Assembly: GCF_035046485.1 (NCBI RefSeq)
Contig: NC_085137.1
Location: 378,262,706-378,326,705 of the forward strand
DNA length: 64,000 nt
Reading direction: 5' to 3'
From: Aedes albopictus
Lineage: Eukaryota > Arthropoda > Insecta > Diptera > Culicidae
How positions within the stretch are numbered: the first letter of the stretch is position 1; each line of letters begins with the position of its first letter. Positions 42,690 to 54,224 of the stretch are shown piece after piece. The notes beneath the pieces are model-generated. The model was not told where the DNA came from. It saw nothing but the letters and a program-made list of their open reading frames with translations, and made no database searches. The translations under genes and the position numbers were made by a program.

Positions 42690-43105
42690 TCACAGCACAG
42701 TGTCTATCAGATGACGCCTACAAATTATGCAATCAAGCGAACTGTGCCGCATTAACTTCATAGTAGCAATCGCACTAATCTATCCCCTCACGCCTCATGT
42801 GAGCCCTCTGCCAATGATATCCCACCAACACTCCGACATCCGCATGAGTTTGCGCAGACGTTGAGGTATATTCGGTCTGATGTGGATACAAACGATTGCA
42901 ATCATCACGTCGTTCCCCTTCCCCACATCGACCAGAAAACCTGACGTGACCATTGTCGCCTAAAAATAAAAGATCACCAACGCTCATACACTGAAGATGC
43001 CTGCTAGTCCCCGGTAGATAATTTCATTGGTTCCTTGTGTGAGTGTAGCTGGTCTGGCGATACTGGAGTAGCATCTACGGGCGGTCAATCAAGCCAAGCT
43101 CAAGC
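42690..43105. mobile_element. 416-bp retroposon-like insertion with a 23-bp target duplication
   Basis: A perfect 23-bp direct repeat flanks it (42667-42689 and 43106-43128, containing GAACTGAACCTCAAG). The long duplication points to target-primed reverse transcription. No poly(A), B box or ORF is evident, so the family is unknown. Confidence 0.7.
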
Positions 43106-43522
43106 TTATGAACTGAACCTCAAGTATTCTTGGAGGTGTTTTTTAAACCACATATTGACGAACAACAGTTGTGCTCTGCTGAAACTCCGATAAGATCAAC
43201 TAGAATATGCAATGTTCCGATAAAACTATCATAAAAACAAATAAAACCAAATAGAATCAAGATTGTTACTTGGGTTATCTGCATGGAACCTAGCTAACTG
43301 ACTGGCTCTGCGTTCGGTATCCACAAAGGACGGTGCCAACCTTTGGGTAATCTCCCTGTTTACATAGAAAGTCATAAGCCGTCAAGATCACTGACGACTT
43401 CTTCATTGGGGGCTGTCCATAAAACACGTGGCCATTTTTTGGGAGATGACAACCCCCCTCCCCCTAAATATTGCGGAAATCACTCAAAGGGGTTTTTCCC
43501 TCTTTCAAAATTTTAAGTTAAA

Positions 43523-43556
43523 AAATAAATAATAATAATAATAATAATAATAATAA
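43523..43556. repeat. (AAT)n microsatellite
   Basis: About ten AAT/ATA units just inside the left arm of copy B. Confidence 0.9.
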
Positions 43557-44000
43557 CCCCCCCTCCCCCGCGTGGTCTTTCGTTCATATAAAAAAAAACC
43601 GATTTAATCCACCTATGGTGAACAGAACCCTTCTTACACTTATTAAAAATATTGTTGTATTATGCGTATTAAGCAAATTTATTTTGTGTGATTGACCAAA
43701 AGTTCTAGAAAATATTGTGGATTTGACATCTAGTGAATTGGTTCCCAAAATAGCATCAGACCATGGACTTACCAGAAATGCCAGAAACCTCCTAGAATCT
43801 TATATGGAATGTTAAAAAAATAGCTTTCATATTCTGGAATATTGTATCTTTTGTTAACTGCCAAATAATCTTGAATCGATTAACAAATGGATAAGAAAAT
43901 CAGCGAGATGCACTTTGTCTAATATCTCTTAATCAGTCGAATAAATTAGCTCAGAAGTACTTGGTATTCATGGTTATGGTGTAAAAAGGACAAAAATAAT

Positions 44001-44399
44001 CAGTGCTGAAAATTTCATTTCGTCATATCTAAATTCAATCACCTACAGCTCATTTTAGAAGCTGAACCTGAGAATATGATATATCAAAAACGTGTGCGGC
44101 TAGATCAGTTCTGCAAGAAAGTCACGGAAAAACGATATTTTTCGAATATTTAGGGTAAATGTCACGGACTACCTTTAAAAAATGCCAAATGATATTCACC
44201 GTGAATATCATTTGCATTTTTCGAAGGTAGTCCGTGACATTTACCATAAATATTCGAAAAATATCGTTTTTTCCGTGACTTTCTTGCAGAACTGATCTAG
44301 CCGCACAAGTTTTTCATATATCATATTCTCAGGTTCAGCTTCTAAAACGAGCTATACGTGATTGAATTTAGATATGACGAAATGAATTTTTCAGCACTG
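44001..44399. mobile_element. 399-bp hAT foldback with 8-bp target duplication
   Basis: Two arms of about 195 bp (ends CAGTGCTGAAAATTTCATTT and its inverse) meet at a centre near 44200 (TTCACCGTGAA). AAAATAAT is duplicated perfectly (43993-44000, 44400-44407). Confidence 0.92.
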
Positions 44400-44689
44400 A
44401 AAATAATATATCTACTAGGTTAATCAGTTTTGGCATTAACTAGGTATTTTGGCTGTCCGGTTCTTGCATTTTTCCCACAATATATAAATTCAAAGCTTTC
44501 ATTTAACATATTGTTAGTTTTCATAAAATTCCTGTGTATTTGCAATTTGTTAATTATAATTTTGCTGAAAACAATAACCTGCTAGAATACACTTTGTATG
44601 AGATCAGCATAATTTATTGAAAAATAATTTCCCATAGACTGGTGAAAAACTAATGCAAGATAACAAGTGAATATAATAATAAAAAAAAG

Positions 44690-45385
44690 AATTTATTGAA
44701 ATATTCTTCGTAAGATATCTCAGTAATCAAATGTCGAATCGAAATAAAATTTCAGGGCCTTATACAAGGATATTGTAGCTTTCATTTGGTGATTAGAGAA
44801 CCCAAATCGGTTGACAGATGGCTGAGATATTTATTATGGTACCCTTGGTCCAAAATCTCTCAAAAAGTTAACCTGTATTACTCCCAAGTACTCTTTGAAA
44901 GATATCTCGGTAATCAAATGTCCAATCCTAATGAAATTGTATAGGGTTCTACTAGAATGTTGTAGCTTTCATTTGGTGTCAGGATAACCAAAATCGGTTG
45001 ACAGACGGCTAAGATATTTATTATTATACAATTGGTCAAAAATCTCAAAAAGTTTAGTTGTATAAATCCTAAGTACTCTTCGAAAGATATCTCTGTAACC
45101 AAATGTCCAATCGAAATAAAATTTCTGGGTGATCTACTAGGATGCTGTAGCTTTCATTTGGTGCCAAGAGAACCCAAATCGATTGACAAACGGCCGAAAT
45201 ATTTATTATGATACACTTGGTCAAAAATCTTAAAAAGTTTAGAAGTATGACTCATAAGCACTCTTCGAGAGATATCTCAGTAACCAAACGTCCAATCGAA
45301 AAAAAAATTCAATAGCGTTCTACTAGGATGTAGTAGCTTTCATTTGCTTCCAAGAGAACTCAAATCGGTTGACAGACGGCTGAGA
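44690..45385. repeat. 185-bp tandem array, about 3.7 units
   Basis: GATATCTC marks the unit at 44714, 44901, 45086 and 45271 (spacing 187, 185, 185). Each unit also has TGTAGCTTTCATTTGGTG and AATCGGTTGACAGACGGCT. The array runs straight into the CA module. Confidence 0.9.
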
Positions 45386-45600
45386 AACGTGCGTGACTTT
45401 TTTTTGTAACGCACATACACACACACACATACACACATACACACATACACACACACACACACACATACAGACATTTGCTCAGTTCGTCGAGCTGAGTTCA
45501 TTGGTATATGAGACTCGGCCCTCCGGGCCTCGGATCGAAAGTCGGTTTTTCGAGCGATATTTATACCCTTCTTATGGGTGTAAGAAGGGTAAAAACATAA
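45386..45600 (-). repeat. CA/TG-microsatellite module, copy 3 (reverse)
   Basis: (CA)n-rich run at 45412-45470, then TCGTCGAGCTGAGTTCATTG, CTCGGCCCTCCGGGCC and TACCCTTCTTATGGGTGTAA, the inverse arrangement of the modules at 20225 and 25376. Confidence 0.75.
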
Positions 45601-45739
45601 TTTGAATGGACCGTTGTCCAAACCAACCCCCCCCCTCACCTCATTATCTCGTGGTTTATGGATAGCCCATTGGCAGAGAGAGAGAGATAGCGGCTTTAAG
45701 GGACCCAAACATGCATGGAGACATCAGGTCCAATAAAGT

Positions 45740-46430
45740 ATGGGGAGAAGGGAATTTCAGAGCTATATCTGAGTTTACGGCGAATATACCAGGTGTTTTC
45801 AAGAGCGTACCAGGGGTTTTCAAGGAGTCGCAAAGATTATCCAAGGGGTTTCAACGGGTTTGACGGGAGTTCCATTGGAGATCTGGAGCGTTCCTGGAGT
45901 TTCCAAGGGCATAAGAGAAGTTTCAAGGGTGTTACAAATGGTTTTAGGGACGTTCTGGGAGATTTCAGGGGCGCCTTATAGGGTTTCCGAGGATTTCAGG
46001 AGCGTTCCCGTGGTATTATAATGGTATTCCAGGGGCAGACGTGTAGGGATGTTCTAGGGCATTCCAGGAGGTATCTAAGAATTTCTAGGGTGTTCCAAGA
46101 GGTTTCAAGGTTGTTCTAGGGGATCTCTGGGACGTTCCAGAGATTTTAAAGAGGTGTAAGGGGCGTTCTAAAGGGCTCAGGGGTATTCCAGGAGTTTTCT
46201 TGTTGATTTCATGAAAATTGCAGGGGTTTTTGAAGAGGCTTCCAGGGAGTTTCAGGGCACTGCAGGAGTATCCCAAGGGATCTCAGAAAGTTACATAAAG
46301 GTCAAAAGCGTTCCAAAGGGTTTAAAGCGTTCCAGGGACGTTACAGGGGGATCCGGGTGGTTTCAAGAGCGTTCCAGAGATGTTCTAGGAGTCTGAGGGG
46401 GTAGCAGGTGCGTTACAAATGATTTCATGG
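45740..46430. repeat. Degenerate CCAGGGGTTTCAAGG-type repeat field
   Basis: About 700 bp of loosely repeated CAGGGGTTTTC, TTCCAGGAG and GGGCGTTCCA pieces, a G-rich relative of the GGAATTCC fields. Confidence 0.7.
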
Positions 46431-46639
46431 ACGTCCCCTCAATTCAAAGGAAATCGTTACGGAACCTTTCTGAATTTCTCTGAAAAGCATACCTGAAACT
46501 CCCCTTGAAAGGTCCCCTCCGAAACATGGAAAACAAAATCTGACATACATATATGTAATTTGTGACAAATAAAAGCTTAAAGTTTTTCGCAAAATTTTCA
46601 TACCACACAATATGTATGATTTTTTTTGAATCGTCGTAA

Positions 46640-46830
46640 ACATAATCTTAAGCAAGTTCCTGACAACTTGAAATCTGAAGATTTTTTTTTGGTATGGGGT
46701 TGTCTATAAACCACGTGGCCTTTGCTCGAACCTCCCCCACATGACCACGTGGTTTATGGATGGCCCCTATACTCAGCTAAAAATCTACAAAACGTCACGT
46801 ATACTGTTACACCCTTCTGCATCTGGGCTC
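46640..46830. mobile_element. Second copy of the 24467 MITE (right half), split by copy C
   Basis: CAAGTTCCTGACAACTTGAAATC and, after the insertion, ACTCAGCTAAAAATCTACAA and GCATCTGGGCTCCTCA align in order with 24637-24735. The 46696-46767 element interrupts it. Confidence 0.7.
46696..46767. mobile_element. GGGGCTGTCC MITE, copy C (72 bp), TSD TAT
   Basis: Only the two ends remain (GGGGTTGTCTATAAACCACG and inverse), flanked by TAT (46693-46695, 46768-46770). A minimal internally deleted copy. Confidence 0.85.
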
Positions 46831-49146
46831 CTCAAATATTTAATTTGCTCTTATAAAATTTGAAAGGCAGATGATGATTATGAGAAATAATAAGACATAA
46901 ATAAAAATGACAGGATTGAGATCACTGTATATTTTTTACTACCGTGGAATTATGCACGGAATACCAAATGAAAACGAAACTTCCATTCATTTTAAGTTTC
47001 CTAATACATGAAAAATAAAATATAAACGTATGTTTTTCCTGTAAAATCGGGAACATATCATATGTTGAAATAAATAACCGTACATTCGTTTGAATGAATC
47101 CCATAACGTTGAATGCGTCAACCAGAGTAGTAATCTGCTGTAAGAAACGAACTCATGCCTATGCTTGCGATATTAATTTGTTTTCTATTGATTGCAAACT
47201 GCTTTCATCCTGTTTAAGATCTTTTAGAATGTGGATGCCACATCAATAGCCAAGAGACGAACCAGCCAAGGGCTGAAAGTCTCTCAAATAAAGATAAATC
47301 AATCAACATCAATAGCCACAAATGGGTATCAGATAAGAACTTCACTAATCCAGCCATTCATATTGGTTGTAGGTTCAAATTTCTTTCTGAGTTCTACTTT
47401 CTCATTTGATTAAAATGGAACATTTACTTTGAAGAGGTCTAATTCCTATGCTCCGATTTTCTTATTAAAACATACAATTTAGAAATAGATTTACCCCACT
47501 CCCTAACTCTTGGCAGCTCTGTTCACAAGAATTTGTAATCTAAAGCTGCAATATGCATTTCAATCGAGGAACTATCTGTTGCTCTAGCACTACCGTCAAT
47601 ATGTGAGTGTTTTCCCAAAGGTATTGCGACCGCAGGAAGCATTTTCATCAAAAATGTTAATGGCCACTGGTTTCGAATTGGACCACACTTTCTACACTGA
47701 TAAATGAAAGGAATTTCCAACTGTGTTATTTCATATCCACATAATCAAACTTGTGTGGATTGTTTGGAACGCTTGCATATATTTCATTTAATCATGTGAT
47801 CGTTAGTTGAAGCTTCCAAACACCTGAAGGAACAACTCGGATGTAGCAATATGCAAAGAACTTGCGGCCCTAACAATGTTTCTTCACCTGTACTTACGCT
47901 ACCACCCACCACCTGCAGTGTAAGGAAAGGTATTTGTCATCGTGATGGTGGCTCCACCTCAGAGTTATTTTGAGCTACAAAGTTACCTTATGCATTGCTG
48001 TTGAATTCTCAACTATTTCAACCACTCTAATACACTGCGGAATTCCCGCTCAAATGAAGACGATGTAGTAGTCATTTACGGTGGGTGACATAAATTGTTG
48101 CTTGTTGCTAATGGAGTAAGATCCAGTGTCGGATGATATGTGGTTGATTGCCCTAATGACACATACAGGAATGCATTACAATTCCCACAAAGTTTAACTG
48201 ATGAATTGATTGTACTCTGATGTTTGTAAAGGTTAATCTCGACAACGCAATGTTTTCAACCATAGCAATTTATCACGGCTGAAAAAAAAGGTCGTCTCAT
48301 AAACTTCACAAAAAAGTGACCCTGTCAGCAAGTTAACCGCAATAAAATCGCTTCCATCTACCTTCACAAAAAACCATCCCTTCTCTCAACAGCAGTCACA
48401 GGCTGCACTCGACCATCGCATCGGCTGGAGGTTTCCCGGGTCTGATTTTGACAATTTCCACTCAGCATCTCTTCCAAGCTAAACAAGACGTGAAGGCAGT
48501 ATGACTTCGCCAATCCGCCACCAGTCAGTCAGTGCAATAACGCAAGTTGGCATTGTTCACTGCCGTCGCCGCCGCCGTGAGAAAGTATGATGTTACCACA
48601 TTTAACCCCCCCTGACTCCGGAAAACCGCACGCTAGTGGCATTTTTATGATAGGAAATAAAACCGAACCACATAATAGAAATGTGTTTGTTGCGAGCACA
48701 AGAAGACAGCAGGAAAAGATTGGATTCCTACGGCTGTGACTTGGTGTCCCGCAGTCACATGGATGGCTCTGGCTGCTTCTAACGGTTATGGGGCGGCGAT
48801 GTGTGCTGTTCACTGTAGCACTACGCAGAAGGTGGCTTAGCAATTTTCAACCAAGCGAACACGTTGTAATATCGGAAAAGCATACGGATCAAAAGTGTGG
48901 AGAAAGGGGATACAGAAGAGCTCCAAAGATGTTTCATACCTGTGGCATACCCACTGGCACCTACTTTGCGGAGTTGTCATACATGTAGACTCTACATCTG
49001 CATGCATGTGGTTGAGTAGGAATGCCAGGGATGAACAAGGAGCATTGCATGCTAGACAGAATGGAAGCATAGCTACGTTAAATATCGTTCTATGGCAACA
49101 ACTTTTCAGCGTGCGCACCGTTGAAACAGTACATCACAACTAGAAA
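46831..49146. other. Unassigned non-coding sequence
   Basis: No ORF with a recognisable domain on either strand. 48290-49100 is GC-richer and less repetitive, with a GCCGTCGCCGCCGCC run near 48563. It could be conserved non-coding or host gene-proximal DNA, but nothing shows this directly. Confidence 0.4.
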
Positions 49147-49416
49147 AGGGGTTTCCAGTTAGCCTAGTGGTGAAAGCTGTGGATCGCCAATCTGGAGACA
49201 GCGGATTCGATTCCCGTTCCAGTAGGGAAAATTTTCTCAGCTCCCTTGGCATAGTTAGCGTATCATTGTACTTGCTTCACAATATACAAATTCATGCAAT
49301 GGCAGGCAAAGAAAGCCCTTTAATTAATAACTGTGGAAGTGCTCAAAGAACACTAAGTTGAAGCGAGGCAGGCCTAGTCCCAGTGGGGACGTTGAGCCAC
49401 GAGGAAGAAGAAGAAG
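49147..49416 (+). mobile_element. Feilai-like subfamily 2 SINE, copy 2
   Basis: TCCAGTTAGCCTAGTGGTGA, B box GATTCGATTCCCG (49204), body and AAGAAGAAGAAG tail match 41951-42224. The target duplication is not clear. Confidence 0.85.
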
Positions 49417-49419
49417 TTA

Positions 49420-51050
49420 GAATTCTTGGCGGATGTCTTAGAGGAATTCTTGGATGATTTCCCGAAGGAATTCTTGGAGGAATACCTGGGGGAATTTCTG
49501 CAGCTATTTCTGGAGGATTTTCTGAAGGATTCTCTGGAAGAATTCCTGGCGATATTTACCGAAAAATCCCTGGAGGTATTCCTAGAGTTCGTTAAGGAAT
49601 CGTTGGCCAAATTCCTGGAGGGATTCTAGAAGAATTTTTTGATAGAAGTATTGGAGCAGGTCTTGGAGAAAATCTTATTAGAATTTCTGTAGGAGTACTT
49701 GAAATAATTTCAGGAGAAATTCCTGGACGGATTCTTGGAAAAATTCTTAGCAGAAGACTTGGAGGAATATCTGTTGAAATTTTTTGAGAAATTCCTGGTG
49801 GGCTTTTGAGGAATTCTAGGAAGAAATCTTGCAGCAGATCCTGCAAAAATCCTTAAATTTTCGTGGAATCTCTAGAGTTGTTATTGAGGAATTTCTTAAG
49901 GTTTTCTGGAGAATCTTGCAGCAATTTCTGGGGATTTTTTTTGATGAATTGTTGAAGGAATTTCTTGAAAAAATCCCTGGAGGTATTTCTGGCGAAATTC
50001 TTGTTGGAATTCTAAAAGGAATTCTTGGCAGACGTCTTAGAGGAACCCCTGGTGAAATTCTTGGGAAAATTTCTGTAAGTGTTTTTGGAGGAATTCCTGG
50101 AAGGATTCTAGGAGAAATTCTAGGCAGATGTCTTGAAGGAATTCCTAGATGAATTCATGGATAAATTCATTGAGGAATTCTTGGTTGAATTCCTAAAGAT
50201 ATTATAAAAGGAATTCCTGAAGGAATTCCTGTTGGATTTCCTGAAGGAATTTCTGGAGTAATTTCTGGGGCAATATCTGGAGGATTTTCTGGTATAATTA
50301 CAAAAAGAATTTAATAGGGAATTCCTGAAGGAGTTCCAGGAGAAATAATCGAAATTATTTCAGAATGAGCTCCTGGAGTTATTTCGGAAGGGAATTTTAG
50401 GCGTAATTCCTTAAGAAATTTTTGGAGGACATTCTGAGGAAGTCCCTGAAAGAATACTCGGACGATTTCTTAGAGCAATCCCAGAAATATTTTCTAATGG
50501 TTTCTTGAAGGATCCTGAAGGGGTATTCATGGAGGAATTTCTTCAGGACTTCCTGGAGGTATCCAGAAGAACATCCAGTTGAACTCCTGAAAAATTTCTT
50601 GAGAATCTCGTGGAAGTATTCCGGAGAAAATGCTAGAGGGATTCTCAGGGATCTCCTGAATGAATTCCCAAGGATGTCCTTTAGGAATTCTTAAAAAACT
50701 CCTAGAGGTATACCCGCGAATCTCGTGGAGCGATTCCCGAGGAACTCGTGGAAGAATTCCCGGGGAAATCCTGGAAGAATTCCCAAGGAACTTCTGGAGG
50801 AATTCCAAAGGATATCCGACGGGATTTCCGACGATCTCCCAAAAATCTAGAAGTTTCTGATGGAATTCCCGAGGAACTCCAGGCGGAATTCACAAGGAGC
50901 TTCTTTTTTCAACGAACACCTGGAAGAATTCCCCAGAAACTAGTTAATTTATAGAGGAATTCCTGATGAACACCTAAGGAAATTTCCGAGGGACTTCTGA
51001 AGGGATTCCCGAGGAACTACTAGAGAAATTTTAGCAGGCTTTCTATAAAA
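49420..51050 (+). repeat. Degenerate GGAATTCCTGGAG repeat field, largest
   Basis: About 1.6 kb made of recurring GAGGAATTCCTGGA, GAAGGAATTTCTTG and GGCAGATGTCTT pieces with spacing often near multiples of 12-15 bp but no strict period. Its translations (EEFLEEFLK-like on one strand) follow from the repeat. The strand bias flips: here GGAATTCCTGGAG reads on +, while 55155-56765 reads TTCCTCCAGG on +. Confidence 0.75.
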
Positions 51051-51590
51051 GAATAACGAAAATATTCTTAAGGTCTGAGTTAAAACATTGGTAAAAAAAA
51101 TGTCACGTGTTGTCGTTGAGGAGGCACGCTCTAGTTTTCGCAGAGAGCAAATTCTCCTGCCTCATCGAGGGTGACAGGGTGACCAAAATTGGGTGGGGAA
51201 ATCCCTAAAATGCTACGACACGTTTCTGTGTCATAAGTCTGGTTTCTATTTGGCTCTGGGTAATCAAGTTTTCTTGTAACATTTATGTGTAAGTTTTGTT
51301 TGGTTTTCCCGGCAACTGAATAGTTGTATTCAACATATTCGAGTAGTATGCATTCTGAAGAAAATACCTGTAAATATAACGAATATAATATAATGAAAAA
51401 TGCCACTATGACAAAATTATCAGAAGTGCGGTCTTTATCAAAACCATGCAGAGTGTGTCTCGGTTCGATTCTTGGTCAGTCTAGCAGAATAACTGTGGGA
51501 ATTCTGAGAGTGAATGAAATTAAGTTGAGAAAGACGGACCCGGTTAGAGTGGTGCTTCGAATCCAAATTTACTTTCTATTCTGCAGAATC
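51051..51590. other. Unassigned sequence
   Basis: No defined element or coding signal. Confidence 0.4.
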
Positions 51591-51594
51591 GTCA

Positions 51595-51690
51595 CTTCTT
51601 GTTCTGCGGCGTAGTTGGGAAAAGCGCTGGACTAACGATAGTGAGTCGTGGGTTCTAATCCCACCGAAAAGGTGGCAATTTTTTCACAAA
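51595..51690 (+). repeat. tRNA-like SINE fragment (candidate)
   Basis: GTAGTTGGGAAAAGCGCTGG looks like an A box region, and GGGTTCTAATCCC (51651) is a good B box, followed by a T run and CTTTCAATT as at 19720. Confidence 0.55.
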
Positions 51691-51869
51691 TATATCTTTC
51701 AATTTGTCAAATAAAAGCACTTTGCCTTCAAATGCTTTTAGTTTTTACGTCTACGAGCATAACTTCAAACTTCTTAAACCGATATGGAAAGGTAATCTGC
51801 CACTAATTTGACATTTTGCTATCATAGCAATGCATTGCTTGTAACTTTACGGAATTTTGGTTTACAAAC

Positions 51870-52625
51870 GGGAGTGTTCCTTACAGTTAATGGAGAAAGG
51901 TCAGACTGGTGGTGAATGCCTCAAAAACAAAGTACATGCTGGTAGGCGGAACCGAAAACGACCGGATCCGTCTGGGTAGTAATGTTACGATAGACGGGGA
52001 TACTTTCGAGGTGGTAGAAGAATTCGTCTACCTCGGTTCTTTGCTAACGGCTGGCAATAACGTGAGCCGTGAAATACGAAGGCGCATCATCAGTGGAAGT
52101 CGTGCCTACTACGGGCTCCAGAAAAAACTGCGGTCGAAAAAGATTCACCCCCGCTCCAAATGTACCATGTACAAGCCGCTAATAAGACCGGTGGTTCTCT
52201 ACGGACACGAGACATGGACGATTCTCGAGGAGGACCTACAAACACTCGGAGTTATCGAGCGACACGTGCTAAGGACGATCTTCGGCGGCGTGCAGGAGAA
52301 CGGTGTGTGGCGGAGAAGGATGAACCACGAGTTCGCTGCACTCTACGGTGAACCCAACATCCTGAAAATGGCTAAAGTTGGACGGATACGGTATGCAGGA
52401 CATGTTGCAAGAATGCCGGCCAACAACTCTGCAAAGTTGGTGTTTGCTAACCATCCGGTTGGTAAAAGAAGGCGTGAAGCGCAGAGAGCACGATGGGTGG
52501 ACCAGGTGGAGCGTGATCTGGCGTGATTGGGCGTGACCGAAGCTGGAGAGCTGCAGCCACAAACCGAGTATTGTGGCGTACTATTGTTGATTATGTCTTG
52601 TCTTAATGATGTTGAACAAATAAAT
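51870..52625 (+). pseudogene. RTE-clade LINE, 5'-truncated copy with intact 3' coding end
   Basis: A 205-codon open frame (51909-52526) encodes VNASKTKYMLVGG, FEVVEEFVYLGSLLTAGNNV, IRPVVLYGHETWTILEEDLQ and IRYAGHVARMPANNSAKLVF, the region after the catalytic core in RTE-type elements, ending just before the 3' UTR. The upstream RT, linker and endonuclease are missing. A short 3' UTR ends with AACAAATAAATGTATGTAAT. No internal stop, so the truncation is fairly recent. Confidence 0.85.
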
Positions 52626-52629
52626 GTAT

Positions 52630-54220
52630 GTAATTAGTTCCTCACAGCGGAGAAGAAACCTTAACAACAACTTCAAGAAACGATTTGATAAAGGCAATAC
52701 TCCTGCTAGCACTTGCAAACAGATTGTATGAGTCGAGTTCATGTAGCCTAACGCGATCCGAAGACAGCAATACTGAATGCGCTCTACCTTCAGGATGTCT
52801 GTTTTCGCGGTGAACAGAAAGCAAAAGGTTGGACGAGTTAATTATTATCAAACCTCCATTTTGTGTTCCGGCCATACCCAGGTGCAGTAAATCGGCTTTA
52901 CCTTGACGAATATTAATTTCTTTTACCGTGATCCGATCGCTACAGCTAAAGGAAGCTTACCGCACCAAACATCTGTAAAATTTCCTACCATTTTTCAATC
53001 TCAATCCTGACAACTAATTAATTCTCGCTGATTGATTTATCCCTTTAACAAAGAATCAACAAAGTTAATTGAATGATTCCCCAAAAACCATTCAGCTCGA
53101 GTCTTTCCAAGAACCCCCTCCATCCAACCAGAAGAGTTGGGTAAAAACCCATGGTTGCCCAATTTATCACGACGGCACCACCGTCCTCGTCACCACGGCC
53201 TCAACTTTTTATGAATGTAACCCTGCGCTCGTACTTGCTAGCTAGCGAGCTACAAAGGAATCACCCAACCCGAAATTCCACACCTTTCCCCAATCTCAAA
53301 CCAGCCGTGAAAAGTCACCACATTATGAGAAACCGGAGAAGCCGGCCCGGTATACAAAGGCTCAATGGAGCTTTCGGCGGGAGTTTAAATGATCTCACTT
53401 TAAGCCGTACGGGATTGGTTGGGGTAGGGGGTGGGGAAGGAGAAAATGAGAACCGAGAAAATTGACTCGGATGCTGTTGGAAATAGTCCCGACCTCTTCC
53501 ACACGGATCGACCTACAATTGTTCGGCACGAACAACAAAGACAACAACTTGGCAGACAACCAGCAGCGGGCGACAATGACATCAAATGGCATTTCACTTA
53601 ATTATTTACATAGCTCTGCCCTACCCAGGCGGGTGCCAGGCCGTAAAAATGTTGACGTTTTGTTTTTCTTCACGCTAATCCTGGGAAGTTTTGCAGAGGG
53701 TGTAACTTGTTGAATTATTTATGTAAGCAAATAGAAGTGGTCATTGCAATTGAAATCTCTTTAGATAGGGGAAATTACCTATTCTCGGCCGTTTTGTTCA
53801 CTTCGTCTTGGGGGTTTTTTTGAACCCTATTGAACTCAGAGCTGGCCTCAAATCCTTCCCAATTAAGCTGAATGATATGGCCAAGTTTCAGGCAATTTGG
53901 TTGACAAAAACCCCCCATGACGAAGAGAACAAACCTGCCGATAATACCCAATGTCACCCTATTTCGAATATCAATTATTAAATCTAAGTTATTCACTTGG
54001 TGTTGGTATTGTTCTGTTGCTGATTTTTCGTTGCAATTTTTTTTACGGTTAACTCCAACTTCCTACTTTTCGGAGGATCACATTGTACAGTTGAGCTTTA
54101 AGTTTTTCTCTTGCACTCGGAGGTCGATCAGCCCCTAACAAGGCGAACAGACGCTGTTGTGAGCCGCTCCTATTGGAAGAAGAATCCATAGAAAAATCAC
54201 GCATAAAACTACTCCTGGAA
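52630..54220. other. Unassigned non-coding sequence
   Basis: No coding or repeat signature that I trust. 53150-53700 is of higher complexity with short simple runs. Confidence 0.4.
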
Positions 54221-54224
54221 AGAT

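Larger units (their letters stand above)
39723..43274. mobile_element. Composite element with CCCAAGTAACA ends
   Basis: CCCAAGTAACAAAATTAATT at 39723 pairs with ATTGTTACTTGGG ending at 43274, the same termini as 33991-35111. Much of the 3.5 kb is later insertions: 39789-41076, SINEs at 41951-42224 and 42337-42606, and 42690-43105. That the two ends belong to one element is inference. Confidence 0.5.
43408..45668. mobile_element. GGGGCTGTCC element, copy B (2.26 kb composite), TSD ATT
   Basis: GGGGGCTGTCCATAAAACAC at the left and TCGTGGTTTATGGATAGCCC at the right are the ends of the 37959 family. ATT flanks both (43405-43407, 45669-45671). The interior is filled by an (AAT)n run, a hAT foldback, the 185-bp array and the CA module, so it is either a large family member or a short one enlarged by insertions. 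Confidence 0.7.

Noticed and set aside
49426..50954. ORFs rich in EEFLEEFLK on + and isoleucine/proline-rich ORFs on -
   Set aside because: They follow from the degenerate GGAATTCCTGGAG field and change frame with each unit.
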